Shown here: one piece after another, positions 1 through 10,274 of the stretch
Layout: every line of letters starts with the position of its first letter
Numbering within the stretch: the first letter of the stretch is position 1
Source: Mesotaenium endlicherianum
Lineage: Eukaryota > Streptophyta > Zygnematophyceae > Zygnematales > Mesotaeniaceae
Assembly (NCBI GenBank): GCA_009602735.1
Contig: WELA01004839.1
Span: forward strand, 251,099-315,098
Length of the DNA stretch: 64,000 bases
Reading direction: 5' to 3'
Program-made: the position numbers and the translations under genes
The notes under the pieces: model-generated
Database searches by the model: none
What the model was told of the DNA's origin: nothing
What the model saw: the letters and a program-made list of their open reading frames with translations, nothing else

Positions 1-2020
1 GCAGGCGGGGCTTGGAGCAGTGTTGGTGCAAGAGCATGACGGCTTTGAGCATGTGGTGGCGTACGTCAGCCGCAGCAACAACCGTGCTGAGGGCAACTAC
101 GGCTCTTATGAGGGGGAGTGCTTGGCAGTTGTGTGAGCAATTGTGCACTTCAGGCACTATCTCTACGGCACCCACTTCCGCTTGGTCAATGACCATCAGC
201 CACTCAAGTGGCTCATGACGTCGGAGCGCCTGACAGGCAAGTACGCACGGTGGGCGCTCACCTTACAGGAGTACACCTTTGACGTGCATCATCACCCAGG
301 ATCAACGAACCCGGACGCCGACGACCTCAGTTGCAACCCCTTGCCCTCCTCAAGGGACCTCACGGTGGCCCGCCACAATGAGGATGAGCCAGTGGTTTGG
401 CACGCAGCGGCGGCCTTCACCGTGGACGGCGACGTGCGGCCCGCAGGGCTCACTAGCCTAAACATGGTCACCGTCACCACTCGGCGACTGGCGCTGGCAG
501 CAGCTGAGGAGCAACACAGCTGGCAGCGCGGGCCCGAGGACATATGGGACAACGCCCCCGTACTACACTACGTCACGGCCAAGGAGTTGGCCCTAGGCAT
601 CAGTGCGCGCGAGCTCAACCGCATCCTTAAGCGCAGCCGGCATTTCGTCTTTGTGGAGGGGCGCATGCGGCAAGTGATGGCAAACGGCTCCGTCCGGGTG
701 GTTCTAGAGCTTGCTATATGCAGCCAGCTGGTTCAGCGTGTGCACGAGACGCTTGGACACTTTGGTGTTAAGCGCACTCTCAGCCTCCTCTAGGTTGAGT
801 ACTGGTGGCACGGCATGACTAAGGTCGTCGCCGACGTCGTCAACAGCTGCATTCTTTGCGACCGACTGCGCCCAAGCTTCACAGCCCGCACCGTTGCTCT
901 CAGCCCTCTCCTTATTCAGGGGCTGTTCTACAGGTGGTTGCTCGACTTGGCTGGAGAGCTACCCTAGTCTTGCCGAGGCAATCTCTACGTCTTGGTGATG
1001 ATTGAGCACATGTCTAAGTGGATTGAGCTTGTGCCTTTGCCCAGCAAGGCCAGTGAGGAGATTGCCCAGGCTTTCTTTGACCAGGTCCTTAGCCGCTTTG
1101 GTGGCTGCGCTGAGGTCCTAACTGACCAAGGCAAGGAGTTCCAAGGCAGCTTTCAGAAGCTGCTGGAGCGCTCAATGATTGACCACCGCACCACATCCCG
1201 TGATCATTCCCAGGTCCACGGTCTTGCAGAGCGCATGGTGCAGACCGTCAAGCTTGGGCTGCAAAAGTACTGCCTGACCCACGACAGCACCCACTGGAAC
1301 GACGCCCTCCCATGGTTGGCTGTGGGGTACAAGTTCAGTAGGCAGACCTCCTTGGCCTTGCATTCTCCTTACTTCCTTCTCTACTGTCAACAGCCAGTCT
1401 CGCCTGCAGCAGCCAGGACCGTGGCCAAGAACGTCTTGGACTTGGGCAATCCCGAGACGTGGAGCGCTCTCATCAGGCAACGAGCACAGCTCTTTCAGCG
1501 CGTGATGCCCATGGCCATGGACAACCTCGGTATTGCTCAGCACCGCAACACACTGAGGTATGCCATGACTCGTGGAGGAGCCTACCGTCCGCGGGTGTTG
1601 CAGTTTTCCGCAAGTGACTTCGTGTACCTGCGACGCCAGACGAAGAACACCCTCGACACCAGCAGCTCGCCCGTCATCCTGCGCGTCAGGCGTGTCTTGG
1701 CGTCAGGAGTTCTGGAGCTGGAAGGCGCAGATGGCCGTCTTCACAAGGACCACACGAAGAATTTTGGACCATGCCACCTTCCTAATCTTGACATGCAGGT
1801 TTGTCCCTTTGACGCGAGGCCGCCCAAGGACTGGGCGTGCCAGATCTGCCACAGCCCCGGCCAGGAAGCCAGGATGCTGCTCTGCGACAGCTGCAACCTC
1901 GGCTTCCACATTGGCTGTCTCGACCCGCCGCTTGCCTGCGTGCCAGCTGGAGACTTGTTCTATAGTGACTGTACAGCTTTAGCCTTAGGCAACAATCACA
2001 GCCCATCAGCTGGCAGCTGA
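1..2020 (+). pseudogene. Ty3/gypsy pol 3' part: RNase H, integrase, PHD finger (decayed)
   Basis: One reading frame runs through an RNase H end ([13 protein letters not shown], then LVNDHQPLKWLMTS and ARWALTLQEY) and a full integrase. The integrase zinc region is at about 740-860, ending in CILC. Catalytic acids are Asp (codon 944-946, LDLAGEL), Asp (1124-1126, VLTDQG) and Glu (1229-1231, GLAERM). A GPY-like C-terminus is followed by a PHD-like finger at about 1846-1970 (CQICHSPG, LLCDSCN, FHIGCLD). In Ty3 elements these domains degrade the RNA template and insert the cDNA. The frame is broken by TGA at 134-136 (where Trp is usual), TAG at 791-793 and TAG at 965-967, so this copy is dead although all three integrase acids survive. 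The last PHD ligand pair is degenerate (LFYSDC). The 5' half of the element lies off the window. Confidence 0.9.
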
Positions 2021-2025
2021 GAGCT

Positions 2026-2034
2026 GGGGGGAGA
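2026..2034 (+). other. Polypurine tract of the first Ty3/gypsy element
   Basis: A run GGGGGGAGA lies just after the pol stop and directly before the repeat starting ATTAAAAC. Position and composition fit the plus-strand primer tract that precedes a 3' LTR. Confidence 0.5.
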
Positions 2035-3128
2035 ATTAAAACATTGGACGATTGACTGTTTTTCTGGCTATAAAGCCACATGTATCATAGACTTCATTGC
2101 ACCAAAGCTTGCTTGCTTATTATGTATTGCTTGTGTTGATCGTACGCACCCGACCTCCTACTGCACGACAGTTGTTATCATTTATTGAGTCGGGGTTGCC
2201 GTACGAAACCAAGTTCCACATGTGTGAACCATCAACCTAGAAAGACCAACTTTGCATTGAATTTACGCATCCATATATTGACCTTTTCTAGATTTCCAAG
2301 TTACCAAAGTGTAGCGCGTCAAAGCATCTTCCGAATGGCACCGGTTTCGCGTCGTTTGGTTAACTATCGAGCGAGATAGGCGCAATCTAGTCCGCACCCC
2401 TTTTGGCCCCTAGCGGAAACACACCAAATGGCCAACTTGTGACTCAATGTACCCGCGCTATCTAGGTAGAATCACCCAAGGTAAGCTCCACCAATGAGAG
2501 ACACATAGCATATTCTACGTGCTTTGCTTTGATTGGTTTGAGTTATGCTTAGCCTATAGGAGTGCTAGCACATGCCTTGTACACATAAGTGGACATAGGA
2601 GAGCCTCCTAGAGTGACTACATACATCGGATCCGCCGCATACAACGCCGGGTTTCCAGGAGTATAAGTACTAGAGATGTCCCTAGAGGAACATCTTCTTA
2701 GAAGTCCCATTATGCCAGTTGTAAGTCACAGAGATTATCAGTAAAGCTTACACTTCTATCTCTTGTATTTTCAGGACCACTTAGTATCTCTCTTGTAAAG
2801 CTCTCCTGTCTTCGAGTCACTTGAAGACCTTCACAAGTGGTGAGCAAAGTCACAACTTAAACCCTGCCATAGGACTACTCTTGAAGATCATGATGTGCTT
2901 CCAGTGATCTTTTGGGCCAGACTTCATTAGTTGTTTTCCTACCAGATTACAGTCTTGAGGTGCTCACTCTGGAGAGTACACACTCCCTTAATTAAAACAT
3001 TTGACGGGTTGATTGTCTTTCTGGATATAAAGCCACATGTATCATATACTTCATTGCAGCAAAGTCTGCTTGCTTATTATGCATTGCTTGTGTTGATCGT
3101 ACGCAAACAACCTCCTACCGCACGACAT
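2035..3128 (+). repeat. Putative LTR (2035-2991) followed in tandem by a truncated second copy (2992-3128)
   Basis: The ~137 bp from 2035 (ATTAAAACATTGGACG) recur in direct orientation at 2992-3128 with a few mismatches, including TATAAAGCCACATGTATCAT. The first copy follows a purine tract and runs ~957 bp to the second. It contains TATA-like GTATAAGTA near 2661. I read this as a 3' LTR joined head-to-tail to a truncated LTR. The ends do not show the usual TG..CA, so the exact borders are uncertain; 3129-3330 holds nothing I recognise. Confidence 0.45.
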
Positions 3129-3330
3129 GAACATACATTAGCGATATCTGACGGCTTTCATGCACAAGATGTATATCACATATTGTGACATATATATTAA
3201 ATTCCGGTGACAATACGTTCGTCTACATATCGAGCTTCATAAAATGAATAATCCACCTTACACATGCCTATCGCGTAGATAGGAAATATCATAAACATGT
3301 TTTGTAGTGTCTATGCGTTACGGTCAATGT

Positions 3331-3671
3331 TGTGCCTAACAGCGTCAGGCCCTTGGCACGTGCGTAGCTCCTCAGCTCGTGTGCCTTCAACCCGGTCGAC
3401 GTGTCGGCGGTCCCTTTCACGTGCGGGAATTTCCTGGTCGTTGGTCGGTGCGTTGCTGCACATGGGAAATCGACCGAGTTGATGGTCCCTTGCACGTGTG
3501 TCGGTGGCGGACTGGCTGGGGGTTGACCCATTCCTGGTCTTCCTGCACTTGCATTATGCGGTGAAGCATCCCACACACAGTGCTTCCCATGCTCAACCAA
3601 TTCCTCGTTCCACCCTACCAACACTTAGTAGAAATTTTCAAAAAGTTATCTCATCCTCAGCTTCCCTTACA
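3331..3671 (-). repeat. Extra partial LTR joined head-to-tail to the full LTR
   Basis: It aligns with 6955-7295 of the full LTR with scattered substitutions, starting at TGTGCCTAAC and ending TTCCCTTACA. One base (A, 3672) separates it from the first base of the next LTR (TAGGACAG). The same ~340 bp are absent from the LTR at 14166-15373. Confidence 0.85.
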
Positions 3672-3961
3672 ATAGGACAGTAGCGTCTTACTTCCACACA
3701 GGCTTTCACCTTAATTGAGGGTTTACAGAACGAACAAGTTTTGTGGAAATCACGTCGAAGCAGCTTAACAGGCAATGCCAGATTCAGAGAAAATCGCCCT
3801 TCAAGGCTTTCGCTTAACTCCCACAAGTCACAACTTACAAAACTCCGAAATTGGACATCTATGCTGGCCTGGTCTGAGCTCTTCACTCAACACCGCGCCT
3901 TAACAGCTCTTAATGCTCGGCTGGGCTCACTCAATTCTTCACTGAGAGCTTTACTTGTTAA

Positions 3962-6048
3962 CACTAGGTATCCCATCGGACCATATATGGTCTAGCTAAC
4001 CCCCATTTTTCAGCGCTGACCTCCAGGGTGCTACAGTTGACCAAATGGTACAATCTATGGCTCAAACGAACCGTACAGACTTGAACCTTAGGCGAAAAAA
4101 TGCAAAATGGTCTTCAGATCATTAACGACAAAGTTAGAGTCAAAAGAGTGAGGTTCAAAGTTCAGGTTCACAACGAAATTTTAAGTGAAAAGTCTGTCAT
4201 ACCCGAGGTCACTAAAAAGCTCTTAGAGCCATGGCTTCCTCTTCAAATGCGCCAGAGATTGTTGTGGGTGGTAAATTACTCATCCCTGCCACCTTCTGGG
4301 GAGATGCATGGGCGAAAAAGACATTTGGACAGTAGTACATAGAGTTTTTTTAAGTCGGAATTGTGAGGAAAGAGGTTGTGAGGACTCAAAAGGAGAACTC
4401 ATGGCTCATAAAAGTGTTGTATGACAAAGAAAAGAAGCAGTGGGAGGCATGGCAGGTCAGGCAGTACCTATCTACTGTGCCTGAAGAGTCCTGGTTTTAT
4501 TACGAGCCGCATGTAGTTCGTTTTGGCTCGGTTTCTTCAGGGGCCACTTTACTTGCAAATTCTAGGGAGACTGGCAGTCAAGGTCTGATTTCTTCCTCCC
4601 AAGACCCAAACGATGACTCCCAGCCAAGGTCTAATGATGCTCATGAGGAGGAGGAGGAGGAGGAGGAGGAGGACGAGGATACAATGAGGAAGAAGGGCAG
4701 GCTTGACTGCGGAAAGGGTAAACAGGTGCTGCTTACTGTTCCTATAGATAGAAATGAGAAAAGGGAGAGGAGGAGGAAGGGCAAACTAAGTCAGAAGAAG
4801 AGGAATAGCAGCAGGTATAAGAAGGTTGCAGGTGTCAGTGATGAGAAGCTGCATTCCTCTGATGGTGAGTTGGAAGAAGAAGGAGATCCCCTGGAGGAGG
4901 AGCACCTTCGGGAAGGTACAGCTGAGGAGGAGTACAACTGGAGACCTCCAATTCATGGTGAGAAGTATCCATGGAGGCAGCAGCCAGGTGGCTCTTCAAC
5001 CTCTGGACTGAGAGGTGTCAATCCTAAGACATTTCTGAACTACACTCCCTTTGCTGTGCTGTGCCTGTTCATAGGCATAGATCCACATAAAGGGAGGCGC
5101 TTTCGCTGGAGTGCGGGGCGGGCTGGAATGGACAGGTTCCTAGGGAGACACTTCCCTGAGCACGTTCCAGGAGGCTCTAGACCAGGGTGTGTAGTGTGCA
5201 GGAGCAAGCTGTATGACCTAGGCCATGAGAAGAGTAAGGTGAGGCCTAGCTATTGGTGCGCGACGTGTGGAGTAGCGCTTTGCCCCGCGCCTTGCTTTGA
5301 GGAGTACCATATCAACAGGCACATAGCACATGTAGATAGTGGCCCCTACAGGTTGAGTAGCACTAACAAGTAGGACTGTAGAGCAGAGGAACTGCAACAG
5401 AAACATATATGAAAGACATTGTGCTCCATAAACAGTTCAGCTTCATGTGTGCAAAGCTGTCGATCCGCGATATTTTGCAATTAATAATTCATTTTAATCA
5501 TTTTAATTCATTAATTGTATATGAATATTTTTTTGTAAGTAAAGTAAGACCTTACTTTCAAGCTCCACTTTACAGATTACTATTTGCATGCGTAAAGAAT
5601 AAATTATGAATTATTAATTGTGATGCTTTGTTGCATGAGGCACTAAAAAGTACGAAAAGTACCCGGACCCCATATGGTCTACTAAGTACAGAGTGTGCCT
5701 GCACAAAGCTACTGATTAGAATGAAGTGAAATTTGTTTTATATGATAGGTAAGACACATGCCTACCCCAGATTAAATCAACAACTACTGGTTCAAATCCG
5801 AACTCATAGTGTGTGAAGTCTAAGTTGGCCCTATTTGCTCGTTTCTTGTTACCGTACACACTTTGTACGGAAAGTACACCTTACCTTTCCGAAAATTGCG
5901 GGCCACATGGCGAGTGCAATACCTTGTGATGTAAGCTCTCTAACGATCTATCACACATAGTCATAGCTTCAGTGCTTATTTCAATATAGTGTGACTTAGG
6001 GGGTGCATTATTGGACCATATATGGTCTTTTCCTTGGAAGACCTAGTG
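3962..6048 (+). mobile_element. PiggyBac-like TTAA element, 2,087 bp, internally deleted
   Basis: TTAA lies on both sides (3958-3961 and 6049-6052), and the homologous LTR at 14458 has a single TTAA, so the insertion is exact. The ends are inverted: CACTAGGT on the left and ACCTAGTG on the right. Both ends also carry the 14-bp palindrome GACCATATATGGTC at about 3978 and 6013. The only gene inside keeps PiggyBac-type terminal regions but not the catalytic core, so it should depend on a relative for movement. The ~590 bp after the gene (5374-6048) are AT-rich with no further coding signal. Confidence 0.85.
4231..5373 (+). pseudogene. PiggyBac-like transposase derivative lacking the DDE core
   Basis: The likely start ATG at 4231 (MASSSNAPEIVVGGKLLIPA) opens a frame interrupted by TAG (4333-4335) and TAA (4351-4353). 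The same frame is then open to 5373. It shows a basic/charged N-terminal part, an acidic Glu/Asp run near 4645-4680, a Lys/Arg-rich stretch, a short NYTPFAVLCLF segment, and a C-terminal cysteine cluster (CVVC..YWCATC..LCPAPCFEEYH). That cluster matches the cysteine-rich domain at the end of PiggyBac transposases, which contacts the terminal repeats. The ~300-residue RNase-H-fold catalytic region expected in between is missing. Two stops plus the missing core make it non-functional as a transposase; a DNA-binding remnant is conceivable. Confidence 0.7.
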
Positions 6049-7295
6049 TTAAGACTACTCTTGCTATCAGCAATTCGACAATTGAGCCTTCTGAGAGAAC
6101 CTGGAAACTAACACAGCACTCATTATTTTAAGTCACCCTCGCACGCTTGTGGCGTTTGACCCAAATCTGTGCTAATCTTCTCACAAATTCTATTGTGCAG
6201 CTCTCTACTCTACCAGCGAGCTCCTCTCTTGGGAACTCCTGAGGTCTAACCTTCATATGATACACTTAGGAAGAAATCTTCCAGCGTCGGCAGAAACGTG
6301 GCGTCTCGGCTCTTCTATGGCCTTGGGAACTCCTTCTTCTTCTTCAGCTTCCTTTGACAACGATGCGAGCAAGAATGAGGCAGCTTCAGGCAGGACTCGT
6401 GCCATTCACAGGCACCACACATCATCCTCTCTCGAGAATGCCAGTGCTTAGTCACAGTGCTTAGCTTGCATGCCGTCCTTACCTAGCAGCTCTCACACAG
6501 CTTAGGAGTTGTCGTTCAGCATGCATGCATGCCTTGGGGTTGTCGCGCGTGACTGCTTAGCCTTTCAACTGACAATCATACCTATGTGGCTGGCTGGCAG
6601 CATTTAGGATGAACGCTCAAGCCGTGACTAGTCACCTGAGGGTCTTGGCCGAGGTGGCACACAACGCCTCTGCAACATTCCTGCTGTACTTGGCTTAGAT
6701 AGCCTATTGATCAGTACCTTTCCGGGCACTTGCTGGTTCCATACCTCGAGCCTTTTGGCTGACTACTCCGTCCAAATCCCCATCCATCCCTCGGTGTGGG
6801 TTTGATGTGTCGTGACCACTTTGACAGTGATAACGACTTTAACATGACCGCTGACTAAGATACGGTGAGTTAACACTCACTTCCCGTACCTGGACGGCCG
6901 CGGCTCGCGCTGTGCGTGCGGCACCGTCAAGTGGATAGCAGTCGCGACAGCTGTCGTGCCTAACAGCGTCGGACCCCTGGCACGTGCGTAGCTCCTCAGC
7001 TCATGTGCCTTCAACCCGGTCGACGTGTCGGCGGTCCCTTTCACGTGCGGGAATTTCCTGGTCGTTGGTCGGTGCGTTGCTGCACGTGGGAAATCGACCG
7101 AGTTGATGATCCCCTGCACGTGTGTCGGTGGCGGACTGGCTGGGGGTTGACCCATTCCTGGTCTTCCTGCACTTGCATTATGCGGTGAAGCATCCCACAC
7201 TCAGTGCTTCCCATGCTCAACCAATTCCTCATTCCACCCTACCAACACTTAGTAGAAATTTTCAAAAAGTTATCTCATCCTCAGCTTCCCTTACA

Positions 7296-7306
7296 CCCCT
7301 CCCTTT
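7296..7306 (-). other. Polypurine tract next to the 3' LTR
   Basis: On the minus strand AAAGGGAGGGG directly abuts the LTR start TGTAAGGG. This is the expected second-strand priming tract and defines the LTR edge at 7295. Confidence 0.75.
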
Positions 7307-7341
7307 CAGCTGAGACGTCCCTGCCTTTCCGCTGAAGGCCT

Positions 7342-8820
7342 CTATCTCCTGGCCTTGTGGCTCGGGTTCTTAGGAAGGTAGTCAGGACATTCCCATCGTC
7401 CTGCCGTAATCTCCTCTTCACCAATGCAGAAGGTGTGCTAACGGGCACTACACTTATCACAAGTTTCCATTGCTTCTTTATCATCCCGCACTTTGCAGCT
7501 GGCACAAGGTGTGGCTGGCACCAATTCCTCGAGCACAGTCTTAACCGTAGGATTGATGTTGGGCAAGTGGCACAGCGAGCAGATCTGCACGTGATCTCTC
7601 ATAATCTTACCATCAGAACCTTCCAGTTCCAACACACCACTGTCGAACGCATGTTTCGCGCGTAAGATCACTGCACCTGAATTGGTGTCAATGGTGGTCT
7701 TGGTCTGGCGCTTGCGGTAGACAAAGTCTCCTTCCTGGATCTGCGTCATTCGCAGGCGATAGCTCCCGTCTCGCGTCCTGGCGTAACGCTTTGTGTCTTT
7801 TTTCTATGCGATTTTCAGATTGTCCAGGGCAGCAGGCATCATGTGCTCAAATAACACCTTGCGACGTATCATGACCTTTAGCAATTCATCAGAGTTGTCC
7901 AGGTCTTTCACCTGCTCAATCTCCTGCTTGATGCTGTTGGGCACAACTGGACTTTTGCCAAACAGTATTTGATAAGGCGAGTAATTTGCCAAAGCAGCTT
8001 GCTTGCTAAATCTGTAACCCATAACCAGCCATGGCAGGGCCAGATCCCAATCACACTTATCATGCTCAAGGCAAAATTTGCGCAAAGCAGACTTAATGGT
8101 TTGCACCATCCGTTTTGCTAGACCATCTGCTTGTGGGTGATCTCTTGACGTAGTGCGATGGTCAATGAAGCATCTGTCCAAGAGTTTCTGAAAAGATCCT
8201 TGGAACTCAGACCCTTGGTCTGTCAGCACCTCTGCTGCTTTAGGCTCGGCGGCCTGCTTCCTAGGCTTTTTACCTTTTCCGATGGATCGTCGCCTCTCGT
8301 GTTGAATGGGGTATGTCAGACGCCTTTGGATGGGCTGCCTCAAGAACCTTCCTTCATCTGCTGCAGTCCAGCTGGTCCCTGTTCCTCCCTCTTCACGTGG
8401 CGGGGGCGGGTTTGGCAAAGGCCACCCTGCTGGATCTGCTCTGGGGTCAATTGTCCAACTCCACTCGCGCTCAATAGTAGCAATGCACGCAACGGTTGTG
8501 CCAAACTCCTCCCTGGCTGGTGGCGTAACCGTCCATGCTTGTGTCAAGGTCTGGTGTCTTTGAGTCGTAGCTAGTTGTGCGTATATAGCATTTTCTGCTG
8601 TCAAGCGGCTTATGGTGCTTCTCAGCTCTACCAGTTCCCTTTCAGAAACCGCAGGTGTCCTAGGAGCTGGACTGTCCTTCTCCCACGTTCCAGTGGATGA
8701 AGGACGCACCATGGGGATGTGAATTCCCTGTGCCATGGCTTTGCAAATCAAGCTATCCTCTCCTTCTCTCTGCAAAATCTCCAGGATAGGTTGCGGAGAC
8801 GGAGCCATGGTTCCTTTCAA
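7342..8820 (-). pseudogene. Ty3/gypsy integrase second half with C-terminal PHD finger (inactive)
   Basis: After ~200 residues of unrelated linker the frame enters the integrase in mid-domain at AEVLTDQGSEFQG and continues through HRTTSRDHPQADGLAKRMVQT. The zinc-binding N-terminus and first catalytic Asp are gone. The catalytic Glu of the D,D-35-E triad is replaced by Lys (codon 8113-8115); the copy at 1-2020 has Glu there. In-frame TAG codons lie at 7804-7806 (where that copy has Gln) and 7438-7440 (inside the PHD finger, where Trp is expected). The PHD reads CASC, CDKC, HTFC, WECPDY, so its last Cys is missing. The reading frame ends at 7342, 36 bp from the polypurine tract. Confidence 0.85.
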
Positions 8821-8826
8821 AACCCC

Positions 8827-10270
8827 TTATCTCTGAGCTGTTCCCCTATACTTGAGATAACGCATCAGCATCCGCCTGAAAGGTGCATTCCCTTCCCCGG
8901 CCAGTTTTCTTGGTCTGCTTGCGCGACCGCGAGGATTACCTTGTGTTGGTTCCACCTTAGCGGTGCAAGCAGCCACTTCCTGCGGCTGTTGTAGCTGATG
9001 GGGGGTAGCTTCTGGTGCAAAAAAATTGGCTGTTGGGGTGCTGGATGTAGGTGACTTCAGATTGTTGTATGGATCTGATGGGCTGAGCCCCACCATTATC
9101 AAGTGGTCGGCCACCCAGTCATCCGTCCTGAGCTCTTGTAGTTCCAACAGATCCAGCTCTGGAGTAGGGAAACGTGGAATTTCTTCCTTAATCTCCTCTT
9201 CATTGGTGACTGAGGGCAGGTCGACCCCTGGAAGGTCTGGCATTTCTGCCTCATCTTCAACTGGCTTCTCCACTCCAGGTGGTGGTGGCTCTCCATCATT
9301 ATCTGTGTTGAGCTTCGCCAAGTTGACGATGGCTGATTGCAGAGTGCTTGCCGCTTTAGCCACTTCCTCTTTCTTGTGCCGTCAAACGTCTGCTTCCAGC
9401 AGCTGCTCCATGATCTGCCTTGCAATGGATTCAGCTGTCTGACTGGCTGAACCCTGCTGTTGCCCCTTAGCCTGCGGCTTTGGGCTCATCAAAGAAGGTG
9501 TTGTGGACAATTGCTTGCTCGACTCCTCCTTGCGTTCTTTGAATATCACTTCGAGGCATATGGTCTTTGCAGACCACAAGAATCTCCTGAATTTCGGCTA
9601 CTCTCTTCAGCCCATTCACCAATATTGCACTGGCGTTCTTGCACTGATGCTTAATTTAGATAGTATTCAAAGTCTTCAAGCGTCGGCTCAGGGGTCTTCT
9701 TCTCAGACTCCTCTGACATGTCTTGTAACGGCGCTTGCTCTGGTGAAGACGATACACTTTTGGTTAGCTTCGCAGCTACTTGAGCTGTCCTGCCAGTAGT
9801 CTCCGTGCCCAGCTGCTCTTGGGCTGAGGTAGGTATCATACCCTAATCTGGCATCTTCTGGAGTCTCCTCACGCCTTGATGTCGTGGCTCCGGAAGGTGG
9901 GCTCCCAAATATCTGGTTGTGAGTGGCGTTTCTCACAGATGATGGGGTGTCCTGCGTATCGTCTTCCGCGCTTAGCAGCGGCGTTGCCTGCTTAGACGCC
10001 TGGTCCCCCATGGGTGTATCCTCTCATTCCAGAGGTGCTTGTAATTCATTGGTCCGATTATCGATCCGGTCCAACAGATCCTGACAGCTCATCAATTCAG
10101 CCATCCTAGCTTCCCTAAATGCTCTATCTCTGGCAGCTTCCGCTGCGTCTCTTTGCACACCGTATTCTTCTTGTTGCTGATGTGCCGTCCTGATAGCCCT
10201 TTGATCAGATGTTGGCACCACATGGACCCCAATTGTCACTGCTCTTGGCCTCGGCATAGGCTTGTTAGTG
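8827..10270 (-). pseudogene. Charged linker where reverse transcriptase and RNase H should be
   Basis: Between the methyltransferase and the integrase piece lie ~1.4 kb of broken frames (9579-8827 with TGA at 9382-9384; 9839-9651; 10011-9703; 10311-10024). They encode Glu/Pro/Gln-rich, low-complexity protein such as the stretch ending FPTPELDLLELQELRTDDW. I see no YxDD box, no RNase H motif and no fingers/palm pattern. Either a deletion removed RT-RNase H or an unrelated linker sits here. I do not recognise a function. Confidence 0.6.
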
Positions 10271-10274
10271 AAGG

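Larger units (their letters stand above)
3673..7295 (-). repeat. Complete LTR, split by a PiggyBac-like insertion
   Basis: The LTR consists of 3673-3961 plus 6053-7295. It matches 14166-15373 nearly throughout, and the 14458-14461 TTAA there shows the uninterrupted site. The retroelement-proximal end (7295) is bordered by a polypurine tract on the minus strand, which fixes this as the 3' LTR of the methyltransferase-bearing element. Confidence 0.85.

Noticed and set aside
134-967. Reassigned stop codons, because TGA or TAG replaces conserved Trp or Gln in retroelement frames
   Set aside because: SSU72, the PHD gene and the KDZ genes have clean frames ended by ordinary stops; the interrupted frames belong to decaying elements.
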